From: Vanessa cardui
Lineage: Eukaryota; Arthropoda; Insecta; Lepidoptera; Nymphalidae
Reading direction: 5' to 3'
Assembly: GCF_905220365.1 (NCBI RefSeq)
Contig: NC_061141.1
Span: 2,983,501-3,047,500 of the forward strand
Length of the DNA: 64,000 bases
The position numbers and the translations under genes are program-made. Under the pieces are notes generated by a model that saw only the letters and a program-made list of their open reading frames with translations, was not told the origin of the DNA and ran no database searches. Positions 55,037-64,000 of this stretch are shown here, one piece after another (the stretch's first letter is position 1; each line of letters starts with the position of its first letter).

Positions 55037-55237
55037 GCTGTTGTAAATAGTTTTTTTTTTTCTATTGATTTTTAATTGTAACTGATAATTTTTAGGCGTG
55101 TCATCGAAACGTGTAAATATTTTTGCGTCATTTTGACAGTTCTTTCTGTCAAACCACAGACTTAACGGTCTATTTTGGAAATTTATCACAGCGTTTTGGT
55201 GTATGAATAACGCCGATATTTTAGCAGATTTCAACAT
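55037..55237 (-). promoter_or_regulatory. Upstream open stretch and candidate initiator of the nuclease gene
   Basis: In frame with the nuclease and starting with ATG at 55,237-55,235, but low in protein character. On the minus strand ATCAGTTAC (TCAGT at 55,085-55,081) resembles an arthropod initiator and would give a leader of about 47 nt. If transcription starts there, the upstream ATG is not in the mRNA. Confidence 0.3.
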
Positions 55238-55349
55238 GAAAGAGGTTATTAATTCAGCGGTTTTTATTTAGATTTGACGAAAGTTAAATTGATTTTAATA
55301 ATTATTTTTATAAACGTCAATTTAAAGTTTTTATTGGATTAATATACTA

Positions 55350-55662
55350 AGTGGAGATGGCCTAGTTGTTAGAACGTGTGCATCTTAACCGATGATTACG
55401 GGTTCAAACCCAGGCAAGCACTGGTGAATATACATGTGTTTAGTTTGTGTTTATAATTCATCTCGTGCTCGGCGGTGAATGAAAACATCGTGAGGAACCC
55501 AAGCATGTGTGTAATTTCACAGAAATTCTGACACGTGTATTCCATCAACCCGCATTGGAACATCGTGGTTTAATATGTTCCAAGCCTTCTCCTCAAGGGG
55601 AGAGTAGGCCTTAGCCCAGCAGTGGGAAATTTACAGGCTGTTGATGTTGATGATGTTGATGA
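55350..55662 (+). repeat. SINE-A, near full length
   Basis: AAGTGGAGATGGCCTAGTTG head. The tail is a variant (GATGTT)n in place of (TTG)n. Confidence 0.9.
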
Positions 55663-56129
55663 GTTAAGTTTGTAGCGGTCGTAATCGTAAAACGTAAAAA
55701 TGTATAAATGTAGCCTTCATGCCTATAATCATAATTCAATTAGCTGTCGGTACCGAATAATAGTCAATGCTAATAAAATATAATTATGGTATAAAGTTAT
55801 ACTGAATTCATACAGGCAGTGCGGGTAATTTCTTAATATTATAAGTAATTATATCATTATATTACACAGTTATATTCTTCATATTTTAATTTTATCACGT
55901 CGTAATAAAATAACACGTACAAACGTAAGTTAATTTACTATAAACGTGTTATTCAGTAACTTTTCTACAAGAAATTACAAAGATATCGACATATTTTAAC
56001 TTTATAGTCTAATGAAAATTGAATTAAGAGATTGACTCAAACTATTGTTTTAAAATAAAATAGGATTTTTTATAGGTATCGTAGCATTTGTCAAATCATC
56101 ATCACTATACATACATAGTACATTGTACA
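55663..56129. other. AT-rich stretch without recognised features
   Basis: No gene or repeat recognised. Confidence 0.4.
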
Positions 56130-56292
56130 AAACAAAGTCGCTTTCTCTGTCCCTATATCCCTATGTATAGAGTGATTTAGGGGGAGGTTTTTGTATATAG
56201 TACATGGACAGTGTAGTGAGACACTGATAATTGTAGAAGATTCTAATATGATGTTGTAAATAAACAAAGTCTGTAGTATATTAAGCATTATA
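56130..56292 (+). mobile_element. Helitron-like E6, internally shortened
   Basis: AAAACAAAGTCGCTTTCTCT start, then directly TATGTATAGAGTGATTTAGG (the middle is missing), ending AGTATATTAAGCATTATATG without the CTAG end. Confidence 0.6.
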
Positions 56293-56315
56293 TGGCCTAT
56301 TTCGTTCGATTTTCA

Positions 56316-56533
56316 GATATTCTACAGCCAAACGGCAGTACTGACTATTGTTGTGTTCCGGTTTAAAGGGTCAGTGAGCCAGTGTAACTAGAAGCACAAG
56401 GGATATAACATCTTAATTCCCAATGTTGATAGCTATTTGCGATGTAAGGAATTGTTAATATTTCCTTCAACGCCATTACCTATGGGCGGTGGTGACCACT
56501 TACTATCAAACCCATATGCTGTTCCACCAACAA
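56316..56533 (-). repeat. Repeat C copy, shortened
   Basis: CAGCCAAACGGCAGTACTGA, TATTGTTGTGTTCCGG, TAACATCTTAATTCCCAATG and CTATGGGCGGTGGTGACCAC in reverse orientation. Confidence 0.7.
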
Positions 56534-57191
56534 ATTTCATAGTAAATCTGAAATTATCAGAATAATTCACAGAAATAATTTAATCCCCAGTCAACTTAAC
56601 AACTGCAATGTTCATTCTCTTGGCAGGAAAACGACTCGACACGGGGTCTGAACCCAGAATTCTACGTTCTAGCCTACGTTCTAGTTTAGCCAGTATACCA
56701 ATGACCACTTATATTCGTACATAAAATATTAGTGACTAGTTGTGGTCTGTTTTGCTTTCTTTTTACGGGATAGTCGTCAAGTATTAAGCATAAAAAAGAA
56801 GTCACACAGATACACAACCTTTTTTGTTTCAATCTTGCCTGAAAGAGTAACAGCGTTACTTTGTCATCAATAATATTAGTATAGAAACGTATTAAAGTAT
56901 TATTCAATAATAATTGTAAACGTAAGTATGAATACATTAATAAAAATGTAAACAAATATCTCACGTTAATCGTAGAGCTTCATAGTATATACTAAACGCT
57001 TATACACACAGAAATGAAAGGGTCTCAGTGTTTCATTTTATTTCCTTATATCATTTAATTGAGCTGTCATTCGTTTCATGTCTCATAGTCATAATACATA
57101 CTCATAAGTATGTCAGTTGTCGTGTCGGACGGACGTGGATTTTTTCAAGGAAATCATGAAATGACATTCCAATAAATTAAGTGATAATACC
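56534..57191. other. Upstream region of the small peptide gene
   Basis: A family O remnant in reverse lies at about 56,725-56,890 (GTTTTGCTTTCTTTTTACGG, GCGTTACTTTGTCATCAATA). TATGTCAGTTGTC near 57,111-57,123 is an initiator-like string, and GTGTCGGACGGACGTGG follows; either may belong to the promoter of the next gene. Confidence 0.3.
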
Positions 57192-57233
57192 ATGAAAAAT
57201 ATTCGTTGTAATGTGATATTAAAACACCATTAA
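57192..57233 (+). promoter_or_regulatory. Upstream open reading frame before the small peptide gene
   Basis: ATG at 57,192, 13 codons (MKNIRCNVILKHH), TAA at 57,231-57,233, ending one base before the main ATG at 57,235. Such a close uORF could lower or couple initiation at the main start. Confidence 0.45.
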
Positions 57234-57234
57234 A

Positions 57235-57246
57235 ATGTTGCGAATG
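57235..57246 (+). CDS. Exon 1 of the small peptide gene (four codons)
   Basis: MLRM before GTAAGT, phase 0. Supplies the start and the only Arg of the signal peptide N-region. Confidence 0.55.
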
Positions 57247-60200
57247 GTAAGTGTTGTTATATTAAAAAATATATATTTCATTTCATTATTTCATGTACCC
57301 GGTTATTATAACCTCTTTGTAGAATTAAATTTAAATTTATTTTTATTTGTAATTAACTAATATTGTTCTGAAATTAGTTAACGTTTATTTAATTCATTTA
57401 TTAACCATTAATTAATAATTTAACAATATTTATTCATTTAAGTATATCTTAATAATTAATTAATGGGATGATTATTTGGAATGTTGTTGAATTATACGTT
57501 TTTGGATGATTGAGTTAAGAATTTCTTAGTCATTCCATTTAAACTAATTACGGCACTTATTCTGTGTCCCAATTTAGATCTAAAAATAGTTACGTATAAG
57601 CATGTTTACGATTATTTTTTGTCAAACATGATTCGAACAAATTCGTGTAACGATTTGTTATCGTTCTAATATCCAACAATATTCGTTTATTTGTAATAAC
57701 GTTATAATGACGATATATTTATAACTATGTAGTGTTTGCGTTTTAGGGAGTTGTTTTTCGTATGTTATATATATATGTATGATCGACAGCACACCTTGGG
57801 ATTGAAACGATCGCCTCCTGGCTATTTCATCTCTTATTAAATTGTTTATATAATATATGAGTAAACAAGAAAAAAAAACCCGCTGAGTTTCTTTCGCCGG
57901 TTCTTCTCAGGTCAGGGTATTTTCTTTTCCGAACCGGTGGTAGTGTTTCAATTGACCATCAATAAGAAAGTGTAATGCTTTTATATTGAATAAAGTTATT
58001 TGAGTTTGAGTTTGAGTTAGGAATAAATGTAGCCTGTATCTGTTTTTGTAATTCAAGTTTCATTCACACGAAATTTTATCAAATTAGTTGCATTGATTTG
58101 GTAGTGAACGAGCAATAGACAGGCAGAGTTGCTTTCAAATCTATAATATTAGCATAGAAGTATAGATTAAATATCTAAATATCTACTAAATGATATTTTA
58201 AAATGTCTGACGTCCAAGCAAGACAACTTTAACTAACTAGGTAATATGACGAAATTTAGCGCAGGCATTTCTCATAGAATGTAGATTAACGTTAGGATTT
58301 TTTTTTAATTTGTATGGAATTCCGAATGATGTTTAAAATTAATTCGATAATTAGGCATATAATGAGTTAAGCAGAGTTGTTACAATTTTTTTATTATTTA
58401 TAAATCACCAAGAATTTTAATATTAAAATGAAATTAATATGTAAATTTGTACAATGGCTGTTTCTCAATGACAGCTGTTTAAGTGTTTTTGTTTGTTTTT
58501 TTTTAATATAATTTCATCACCCAGGAGATGAAATTGGGGATGAAAGTTTGTACAAAAGTACGCCATTTTACAATGTTTGAATAATGTATCGTTGTTTAAA
58601 CTTTTGTTTATAAGTAAACAACTAACACGACATTGTTATTGAATGTTCCGTGGAATAGGTATATTTGTTTCATAAAACAAAAACAGTCACGATCAAAAAC
58701 ATACTATGCTCTTAAATGATGTCACAGACAGTAAAATCCAGTATAGTTATTTAAATTGTTTTTTTTGTAATAGAATATATGAGGAGGAAATTTTTGAAGT
58801 CACATTGTGTTTTTTGTTTGAGGCTATAGGTTAGTGTCAATGACACACTGTTATGTCTGTAGTTAGTGAGTATGTTGCATACGCTTAAATTTATTTTAAG
58901 GCTCTCAAATTATCGAAAAGAAAACTCAGTATGAAACGTTAACAAAATAACAATCAATTCGAATGCAAATTTCCGATAGTATTTAGCAATTGACAGTTAA
59001 TTACTTTAAATAAATTCAAAATGATCTTTACATAGTATAAAACAAAATTGCTTTCTCTGTCCCTATATCCCTATGTATGCTTAAATCTTTATAACTACGT
59101 TTTTTTAAATAGATAGAGTATTTCGAGACGAAGATTTTTGTATATAATACATGGACAATAAAGTAAAGAAATACTGATAATTTTAGAGGTTTGTAAGGTG
59201 ATGTCGTAAATAACAAATTCTGTAGAATATTTAGTATCAGTATTGCACCAGTGCGAAGCCGGGGTCGGTCGCTAGTATTATATAAATACGAATGTGTTTA
59301 TCGCGAAACTTCGCGTTTAATCAAAATATTTTTTAGGTATTTCAAATCCTATGACATATTACGTTTTGATTTCATTTCATTGTGAACTGCAAGTCATTCA
59401 TCTAAACAAAATGATAAAACTTCTTTTAAACTTTTGACGACCTCCATGGTTGAGTGGTGTGTACACCGGTTTTCATGGATACGCCACTCCGAGGTCCCGG
59501 GTTCGATTCCCGGCCGAGTCAGTGTAGAAAAAGTTGATTACTTTTCTAGGTTGTCTCAGGTTTGGTTGTATGTGGTACCGTCTTTACTTCTGATTTTCCA
59601 TAGCACAAGTGCTTTAGCTACTTACATGTGGATCAGAATAACGAGTGTGATGCTGTCCAATATTTATATTTATTATATATATTTTTTAAATTATACTTTT
59701 GATATCAAACAGTAGATATAGTTTAGTTAGTATTGGTGTTTGTCGAAAGCAATTTACTTTAATTTTGATTGCGTTTTCCATTTTTTCTTAAACATTCATA
59801 AAGTCTGTCTCTAACCGGACTGTAAACTTTTTAGAAATAAATTCTTTATAAATTCATAAAAAATTAGTAAAACGACTACAAGAATCCTCTTTCATTTTCT
59901 ACACATCGACGGCTGGATCTCTTCAATATGAGGCCATAATCGATTTTTTACGTGCAGCTATCGTCCCATAATCACGGGGGGAAAAAAATCGAATAAGATT
60001 CGATTTAATCTTAGTATTCGTTTTTATTATTTTTATGTTCCATACTCCCCATCTACCTTTTGTTTTATAATCTGAGATATTGGTATAATATAATAATTTT
60101 TATATTGTATATCATTATTTAGTATAAAACAAACTTGCTTTCTTTGTCCCTATGGGATATAGGATAGCTTTCTCTGTCCCTATAACCCTATGTATGCTTA

Positions 60201-61474
60201 AATCTTTAAAACTACGCAACGGATTTTGATGCGGTTTTTTAATAGATAGAGTGATTCGAGAGGAAGGTTTTTGAATATAATACATGGACAATATAGTAAA
60301 GAAACACTGATAATTATAGAAGTTTCCGTTTGGGTGTCATATCATTGCAACCGTGCGAACTCGAGGGTCGCTAGTGTACTATTTGAAATTTTAATTTTGA
60401 TACAACAATTGTTTGCTAATTTAAAATATGAGTTCAGTCGGTTAAAGATATTTACCATCTCAGCTCCTAAATCGAGTTACAAAATTTCAACCTACATTTA
60501 AACAAACATTTTTTTTTAAATTTTTATGGTATAGGTTGGCAGACGAGCATATGGGCTACCTGATGGTAAGTGGTCACCATCACCCATAGACAATGAAGCT
60601 GTAAGAAATATTATCAATTTCTTACATCGTCAATATGCCACCAACCTTCGAAACTAAGATGTTATGTCCCTTGTGCCTGTAGTTACAGTGGCTCACTCAC
60701 TCTTCAAACCGGAACACAACAATATTGAGTTCTGTTATTTGGCGGTAGAATAACTGATGAGGGGGTGGTACCCCTACCCAGACGGGCTTACCTACACAAA
60801 GCCCTACCATCATACTTACATTGATAATTAAATAAGATCATGTAAAAACACATTGATATATTATTTAGTAGGTTTAAGATAGCACGGTATCTATCGGTAG
60901 ACTACGTAGCTATGTTTTTTTTAAAAAATATATTTTGTCAAAACTAGTCTAAACAGTAAGAGCCGTAATGGCCCAGTGGTTAGAACACATGCATCGTAAA
61001 CCATGATTGCGGGTTCAAACCGAACAAGCACTGAATATTCATGTGCTTAATTTGTGTTTATAATTCATATTGTGAATCGGCGGTGAATAAAACATCGTGA
61101 GTAAACCTGCATGTGTCTAATTTCATTGAAATTCTGCCACATGTATATTCCACCAAATCGCATTGGAACAGCGAATATGTTCCAAACCTTCTCAAGGGGA
61201 TATCGGGCCTTGTAGTCTTAACACAGTTAAAAATAAAACTGATAAATAAACACCTCATTTCACAGTTACTATCAATTTGTGAATTTTGTATGTTCCTTAA
61301 GCTAATAAATATTGTTTGTTTCAGATAACTTGGATTATATTTGCCGTATTACTATCCGACATCGTAATTTCATCCATCTTACCAACGATACCAGACAACA
61401 TGGCGTCCGATGAGAGGACAAATATGACAGATGATTACAAGAAATATAGCTATATCATAACGACATATTTATAG
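57235..61474 (+). CDS. Small secreted peptide, two exons, unknown function
   Basis: Joining 57,235-57,246 (ATGTTGCGAATG, then GTAAGT) to 61,325-61,474 (after TTGTTTGTTTCAG) gives 53 residues. MLRMITWIIFAVLLSDIVIS is a convincing signal peptide, and the rest, about 32 residues, reads ILPTIPDNMASDERTNMTDD then YKKYSYIITTYL. It has one sequon (NMT), no Cys and no Gly-Lys-Arg amidation site. I recognise no family. Both splice sites are strong and the frame is open across the join. AATAAA at 61,587 is well placed as a polyadenylation signal. The evidence is only splice sites plus the signal peptide, so it might be a chance model; the tiny first exon resembles the design of the gene at 50,061. Confidence 0.55.
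57776..58018 (+). repeat. LINE-like 3' tail, family D2, good copy
   Basis: CCTTGGGATTGAAACGATCG, CCCGCTGAGTTTCTTTCGCC, CCGAACCGGTGGTAGTGTTT and TTATTTGAGTTTGAGTTTGA tail. A family O piece follows to about 58,155. Confidence 0.7.
59031..59275 (+). mobile_element. Helitron-like E7
   Basis: ATAAAACAAAATTGCTTTCT start to CCAGTGCGAAGCCGGGGTCG then GTCGCTAGT. Confidence 0.7.
59438..59690 (+). repeat. SINE-B, near full length, + orientation
   Basis: CGACCTCCATGGTTGAGTGG head with A box, CCCGGGTTCGATTCCCGGCC B box, body ending CCAATATTTATATTTATTAT. The clearest SINE-B in the window; the first 80 bp could fold like a tRNA, but the body and copy number mark it as a SINE. Confidence 0.9.
59878..60030 (+). 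repeat. Repeat L, copy 3
   Basis: GAATCCTCTTTCATTTTCTA, GGCTGGATCTCTTCAATATG and CGTGCAGCTATCGTCCCATA. Confidence 0.5.
60119..60374 (+). mobile_element. Helitron-like E8
   Basis: ATAAAACAAACTTGCTTTCT start with an internal partial repeat (TTTGTCCCTATGGG, TCTGTCCCTATAACCC), then AACGGATTTTGATGCGGTTT. It ends GCAACCGTGCGAACTCGAGG then GTCGCTAGTG. Confidence 0.65.
60425..60490 (-). repeat. Short dispersed repeat shared with 21,136
   Basis: CGGTTAAAGATATTTACC and CCTAAATCGAGTTACAAAAT, reverse of the piece in intron 2 of the GH27 gene. Confidence 0.45.
60530..60812 (+). repeat. Repeat C, near full length
   Basis: TATAGGTTGGCAGACGAGCA to ACAAAGCCCTACCATCA. Confidence 0.85.
60960..61210 (+). repeat. 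SINE-A, diverged copy
   Basis: GAGCCGTAATGGCCCAGTGG head, ACATCGTGAGTAAACCTGC, CATTGGAACAGCGAATATG. The 3' end is lost. Ends about 115 bp before exon 2 of the small peptide gene. Confidence 0.8.
61325..61474 (+). CDS. Exon 2 of the small peptide gene
   Basis: Starts ITWIIFAVLLSD in phase 0, ends SYIITTYL with TAG at 61,472-61,474. Confidence 0.55.
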   Translation: MTWIIFAVLLSDIVISSILPTIPDNMASDERTNMTDDYKKYSYIITTYL

Positions 61475-61586
61475 TGAATACTTTCCTATATATTATTAAA
61501 AATATATTTATAGCCTTTTGTACAAAATGTATATAATATAAAATATTAGGTTTAAGTTAATAGATATATGACTGTTATTAATTCGT

Positions 61587-61592
61587 AATAAA
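61587..61592 (+). terminator. Candidate polyadenylation signal of the small peptide gene
   Basis: AATAAA 113 bp after the stop codon. Confidence 0.4.
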
Positions 61593-61847
61593 TATAAATA
61601 CTTTTTTACTTGAAACAGTGTTTTGTTAACCTTACATTTTAATTATAGTTTATAAATATACTCAACATGTACAGTCAGCTTCAAAAATATGTAATTTTTC
61701 ATTTATTGTTATGTAAACAAATGTGCTGTGATCGTTGTTAGTGTAGTTGTCTGTACTTAAGTATTATCTAACAAAAATTAAAATAAAAAATAATAACATA
61801 TAAGTAACATCGATCGTAAGCGAAGTTCTATTTTAAAAATATATAAG

Positions 61848-62032
61848 AGGTGTCACCCACGGATTCGCTCGCTTTTTAAGCGTTGGTCAGCTCCTATATA
61901 TAGTAGCTTAAGTCCTCCCTAGAAGTTCCAGTTTCATTCATACCAAACTTCATCAAAATCGATACAGTAAAACCGTAAAAGAGTAAAAAAACAGTCCGAC
62001 AGTGAATTTCTTATTTATAATATTAGTACAGA
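61848..62032 (+). repeat. Family O copy
   Basis: AGAGGTGTCACCCACGGATT, CATACCAAACTTCATCAAAA and ATATTAGTACAGATGAA. The left end lacks CTAG. Confidence 0.5.
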
Positions 62033-62344
62033 TGAATCCACACGTATCAAATAACGTTCAAAAACATATTTGCGATCGACAGATTAAATATAAAAGTTTT
62101 TATGATGACATAGTATGTTCTAGAAAATTGTATATTTTTGGATAAGTGTAATCGCACGAATAATATGTACCCTACTTACTTTAAACTAAGCAGACGGGTT
62201 GATAAGAGGTCATAGAGTTAGTAGTTTTGTGGGCACATACGGTTCTGCGATAAAATCCCAGAAAGCAATTATGTATCCGTTGCTAAATAAAAAAAAAATG
62301 TTAATTAGTTAATTATTTATTGTTTATAGGTAATAGTTTTTACG

Positions 62345-62528
62345 TATATTGGGAATGAAACGATCGCCTCCTAGCTATTTCATTTTGAATACAATAAATA
62401 ATAAAAATGACAAATAAAATAAAAAAAGACCTGCTTAGTTTCTTTCGCCGTTTATTCTCAGGTCAGGATATTACCTTTCCGAACCGGTGGTAGTGTTTAT
62501 TGTGACAATCAATTAAGTGTAATTTTTA
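62345..62528 (+). repeat. LINE-like 3' tail, family D2
   Basis: GAATGAAACGATCGCCTCCT, GCTTAGTTTCTTTCGCCG, GAACCGGTGGTAGTGTTTAT and AATCAATTAAGTGTAA. Confidence 0.65.
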
Positions 62529-62743
62529 GTATATCCGGTGAGGCATATGACTCCACTCCACCTGATGGTAAGTGGAAATGGAGTCCAAACGCGAAGAAGA
62601 CTAGTACGCAGAGCAAGAATGAGCTGCACTAGTCACCCTCGCCATGCCGGCCCGCAAGATGCCTCTTCACTCCTCGTTTGAAGGCACCCAGGTTACAAGA
62701 GGAGGGGAACACGTGTGCTGGTAAAGAGTTCCATATAATGCTT
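62529..62743 (+). repeat. Probable LINE fragment, less AT-rich
   Basis: GACTCCACTCCACCTGATGG, CATGCCGGCCCGCAAGATGC and GTTTGAAGGCACCCAGGTTA. Reads like a retrotransposon 3' region, cut off by the following MITE. Seen once here. Confidence 0.45.
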
Positions 62744-63194
62744 AATAGGCTATTTGACTGGTTTTTAAAATCCATTTTATATTATTTAGTAGAGGTTAAG
62801 GAACCCAGTAAAAGTTGTTTTTTTTATTTCTAGTACAAATTTGCCGAAAAATATCATATTAAAAATTCCATAACTAAATAACGCGCGAAAACGCAACTTG
62901 GACAATATGGCGCTGCAATGGGGTCGGTAACGTCTCTTTGCTGTATTTTAATCTGTGGTACATATAGTAGAAAAACAAGGTTTACGAGGAAGTGACTTCA
63001 TCATAAGCCCGGCCAATCAGGAGCGTTTTGTGTCACGTGACAAACGTTTGAAAAAATGCATTTTTATTTATTGATTTTTGAATAAATTAAGTATTGTTTT
63101 CAAGTTTCGTTAGTAAACAACCATTTTTAAACTCATAATATACAATGATTACAATAATTCACAGTTTATTTTTCGCATTGTCAAATAGCCTATT
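62744..63194. mobile_element. MITE family N, copy 2 (longer)
   Basis: AATAGGCTATTTGACTGG to GTCAAATAGCCTATT, 451 bp. Contains GCGCGAAAACGCAACTTGGA and GTGTCACGTGACAAACG. Opposite orientation to the copy at 44,234 and keeps about 125 bp missing there. Confidence 0.9.
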
Positions 63195-63427
63195 ATATGG
63201 TATTATATTATATGGTAATGCTTCTATTATGATATTTTTATAATAAGATACAGAGAAATATAATCGATTTACTATTTACAAATTTTAAATAGTTTATTCG
63301 GACTAAATCAATAAATAAATCGTACTTATTATTCATTAAAAGAGTAGCTTCTTTTTAGAAAGAAACCCACTGGAGTTAGGCTCTCTCACTAATTACTGTA
63401 AATAACAGTATTGTAAATCTGTTTATA

Positions 63428-63592
63428 TGAAAAGAACAACTATGTGAGTTTCTTGCCAGTTCTACTCACTGGAGGTTGCTTTCCGAAACGGTGGTAGCTT
63501 TTAAATATAGACAAATCAAAAACGCTTCATTGTGAAGTTGACTTAAATAAAATGTATTTGTTTTGATTTGAATAAAGGAATTTGAGTTTGAG
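63428..63592 (+). repeat. Family D1-like tail
   Basis: GTGAGTTTCTTGCCAGTTCT, CCGAAACGGTGGTAGCTTTT, then a TTTGATTTGAATAAAGG..TTTGAGTTTGAGG tail. Confidence 0.6.
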
Positions 63593-63598
63593 GATACA

Positions 63599-63906
63599 AC
63601 CACAACAACAACAGCCTGTAAGTTCCCACTGCTGGGCTAAAGGCCTCCTCTCCCTTTGAGGAGAAGGTTTTTGGAACATATTCTACCACGCTGTTCCATT
63701 GCGGGTTGGAGGAATACACATGTGGCAGAATTTCTATGAAATTTGTCACATGCAGGTTTACTCATGATGTTTTCCTTCACCGCTGAGCACGAGATGAATT
63801 ATAAAGACAAATTAAGCACATGCATCAGCGGTGCTTTCCTGGCTTTGAACCCGCAATCATCGGTTAAGATGCACGCGTTCTAACAACTGGGCCATCTCGA
63901 CTCTCC
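63599..63906 (-). mobile_element. SINE-A with 11-bp target duplication
   Basis: TTGAGGATACA at 63,588-63,598 and 63,907-63,917. The insert reads (AAC)nAGCCTGTAAGTTCCC through GGGCCATCTCGACTCTCC. It landed in the tail of the D1-like copy before it. Confidence 0.9.
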
Positions 63907-63917
63907 TTGAGGATACA

Positions 63918-64000
63918 CACAAAATATATTGTGTTAAAGTATATGTACATCTAAGGCTGACTGTACATAATTAAACATGGCAGAGCAATATTACGACTTT
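63918..64000. other. Window end, nothing recognised
   Basis: 83 bp of AT-rich DNA. Confidence 0.4.

Larger units (their letters stand above)
57247..61324 (+). other. Intron of the small peptide gene
   Basis: About 4.1 kb, filled with D2, family O, Helitron-like, SINE-A, SINE-B and repeat C copies listed separately. An unrecognised middle exon is possible. 57,247-57,775 and 58,156-59,030 show nothing recognisable. Confidence 0.5.

Noticed and set aside
53834..55237. The nuclease with a 67-residue N-terminal extension
   Set aside because: The extension would place the signal peptide inside the protein and is low in protein character; the ATG at 55,036 gives a normal secreted enzyme.
59438..59520. 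A tRNA gene in the tRNA-like sequence
   Set aside because: A and B boxes are present, but the same head occurs in four copies, each fused to the same body and tail. It is a SINE-B promoter head. The same reasoning applies to all SINE-A heads.
1..64000. CRISPR arrays, operons, prophage or viral genes
   Set aside because: No regularly spaced repeats, no compact tandem genes and no capsid, integrase or polymerase frames. The sequence has the gene structure of an animal genome.

Overview
The window looks like AT-rich nuclear DNA of an insect, most probably a butterfly or moth. The reasons are: introns with ordinary GT/AG borders and short exons; a very high density of short interspersed repeats (tRNA-headed SINEs, LINE 3' tails, Helitron-like ends finishing in CTAG, and MITEs); and proteins that resemble insect families. 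The lepidopteran assignment rests on the style of the repeats and is an inference. No bacterial, organellar or viral gene organisation is seen.

Layout. (1) Positions 1-3,960 hold no gene, only repeats and plain AT-rich DNA. (2) A complete nine-exon gene for a secreted or lysosomal glycoside hydrolase family 27 enzyme (alpha-N-acetylgalactosaminidase / alpha-galactosidase) runs on the + strand from 3,964 to 44,124. The exons join in frame to 437 residues. Intron 2 is about 30.5 kb and is packed with repeats. (3) Between 44 and 47 kb lie a MITE at the 3' end of that gene and a broken coding remnant near 46.4-46.7 kb. (4) A two-exon minus-strand gene (50,061-48,042) encodes a secreted, Asn-rich, basic protein of unknown function; its first exon carries only five codons. 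(5) An intronless minus-strand gene (55,036-53,834) encodes a secreted DNA/RNA non-specific endonuclease of the insect dsRNase type. (6) A probable two-exon + strand gene (57,235-61,474) encodes a 53-residue secreted peptide. (7) The last 2.4 kb are repeats.

The genes do not form a pathway. All four products carry signal peptides: one lysosomal or secreted glycosidase, one extracellular nuclease and two orphan secreted products. Repeats come close to gene signals in several places. A MITE ends 20 bp before the exon 7 acceptor of the GH27 gene, another supplies the AATAAA after its stop codon, and two oppositely oriented copies of that second MITE bracket the block of three smaller genes.

All coordinates and splice joins were read by eye. 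Family names come from motif recognition without database searches. Repeat boundaries are approximate unless target-site duplications are quoted.
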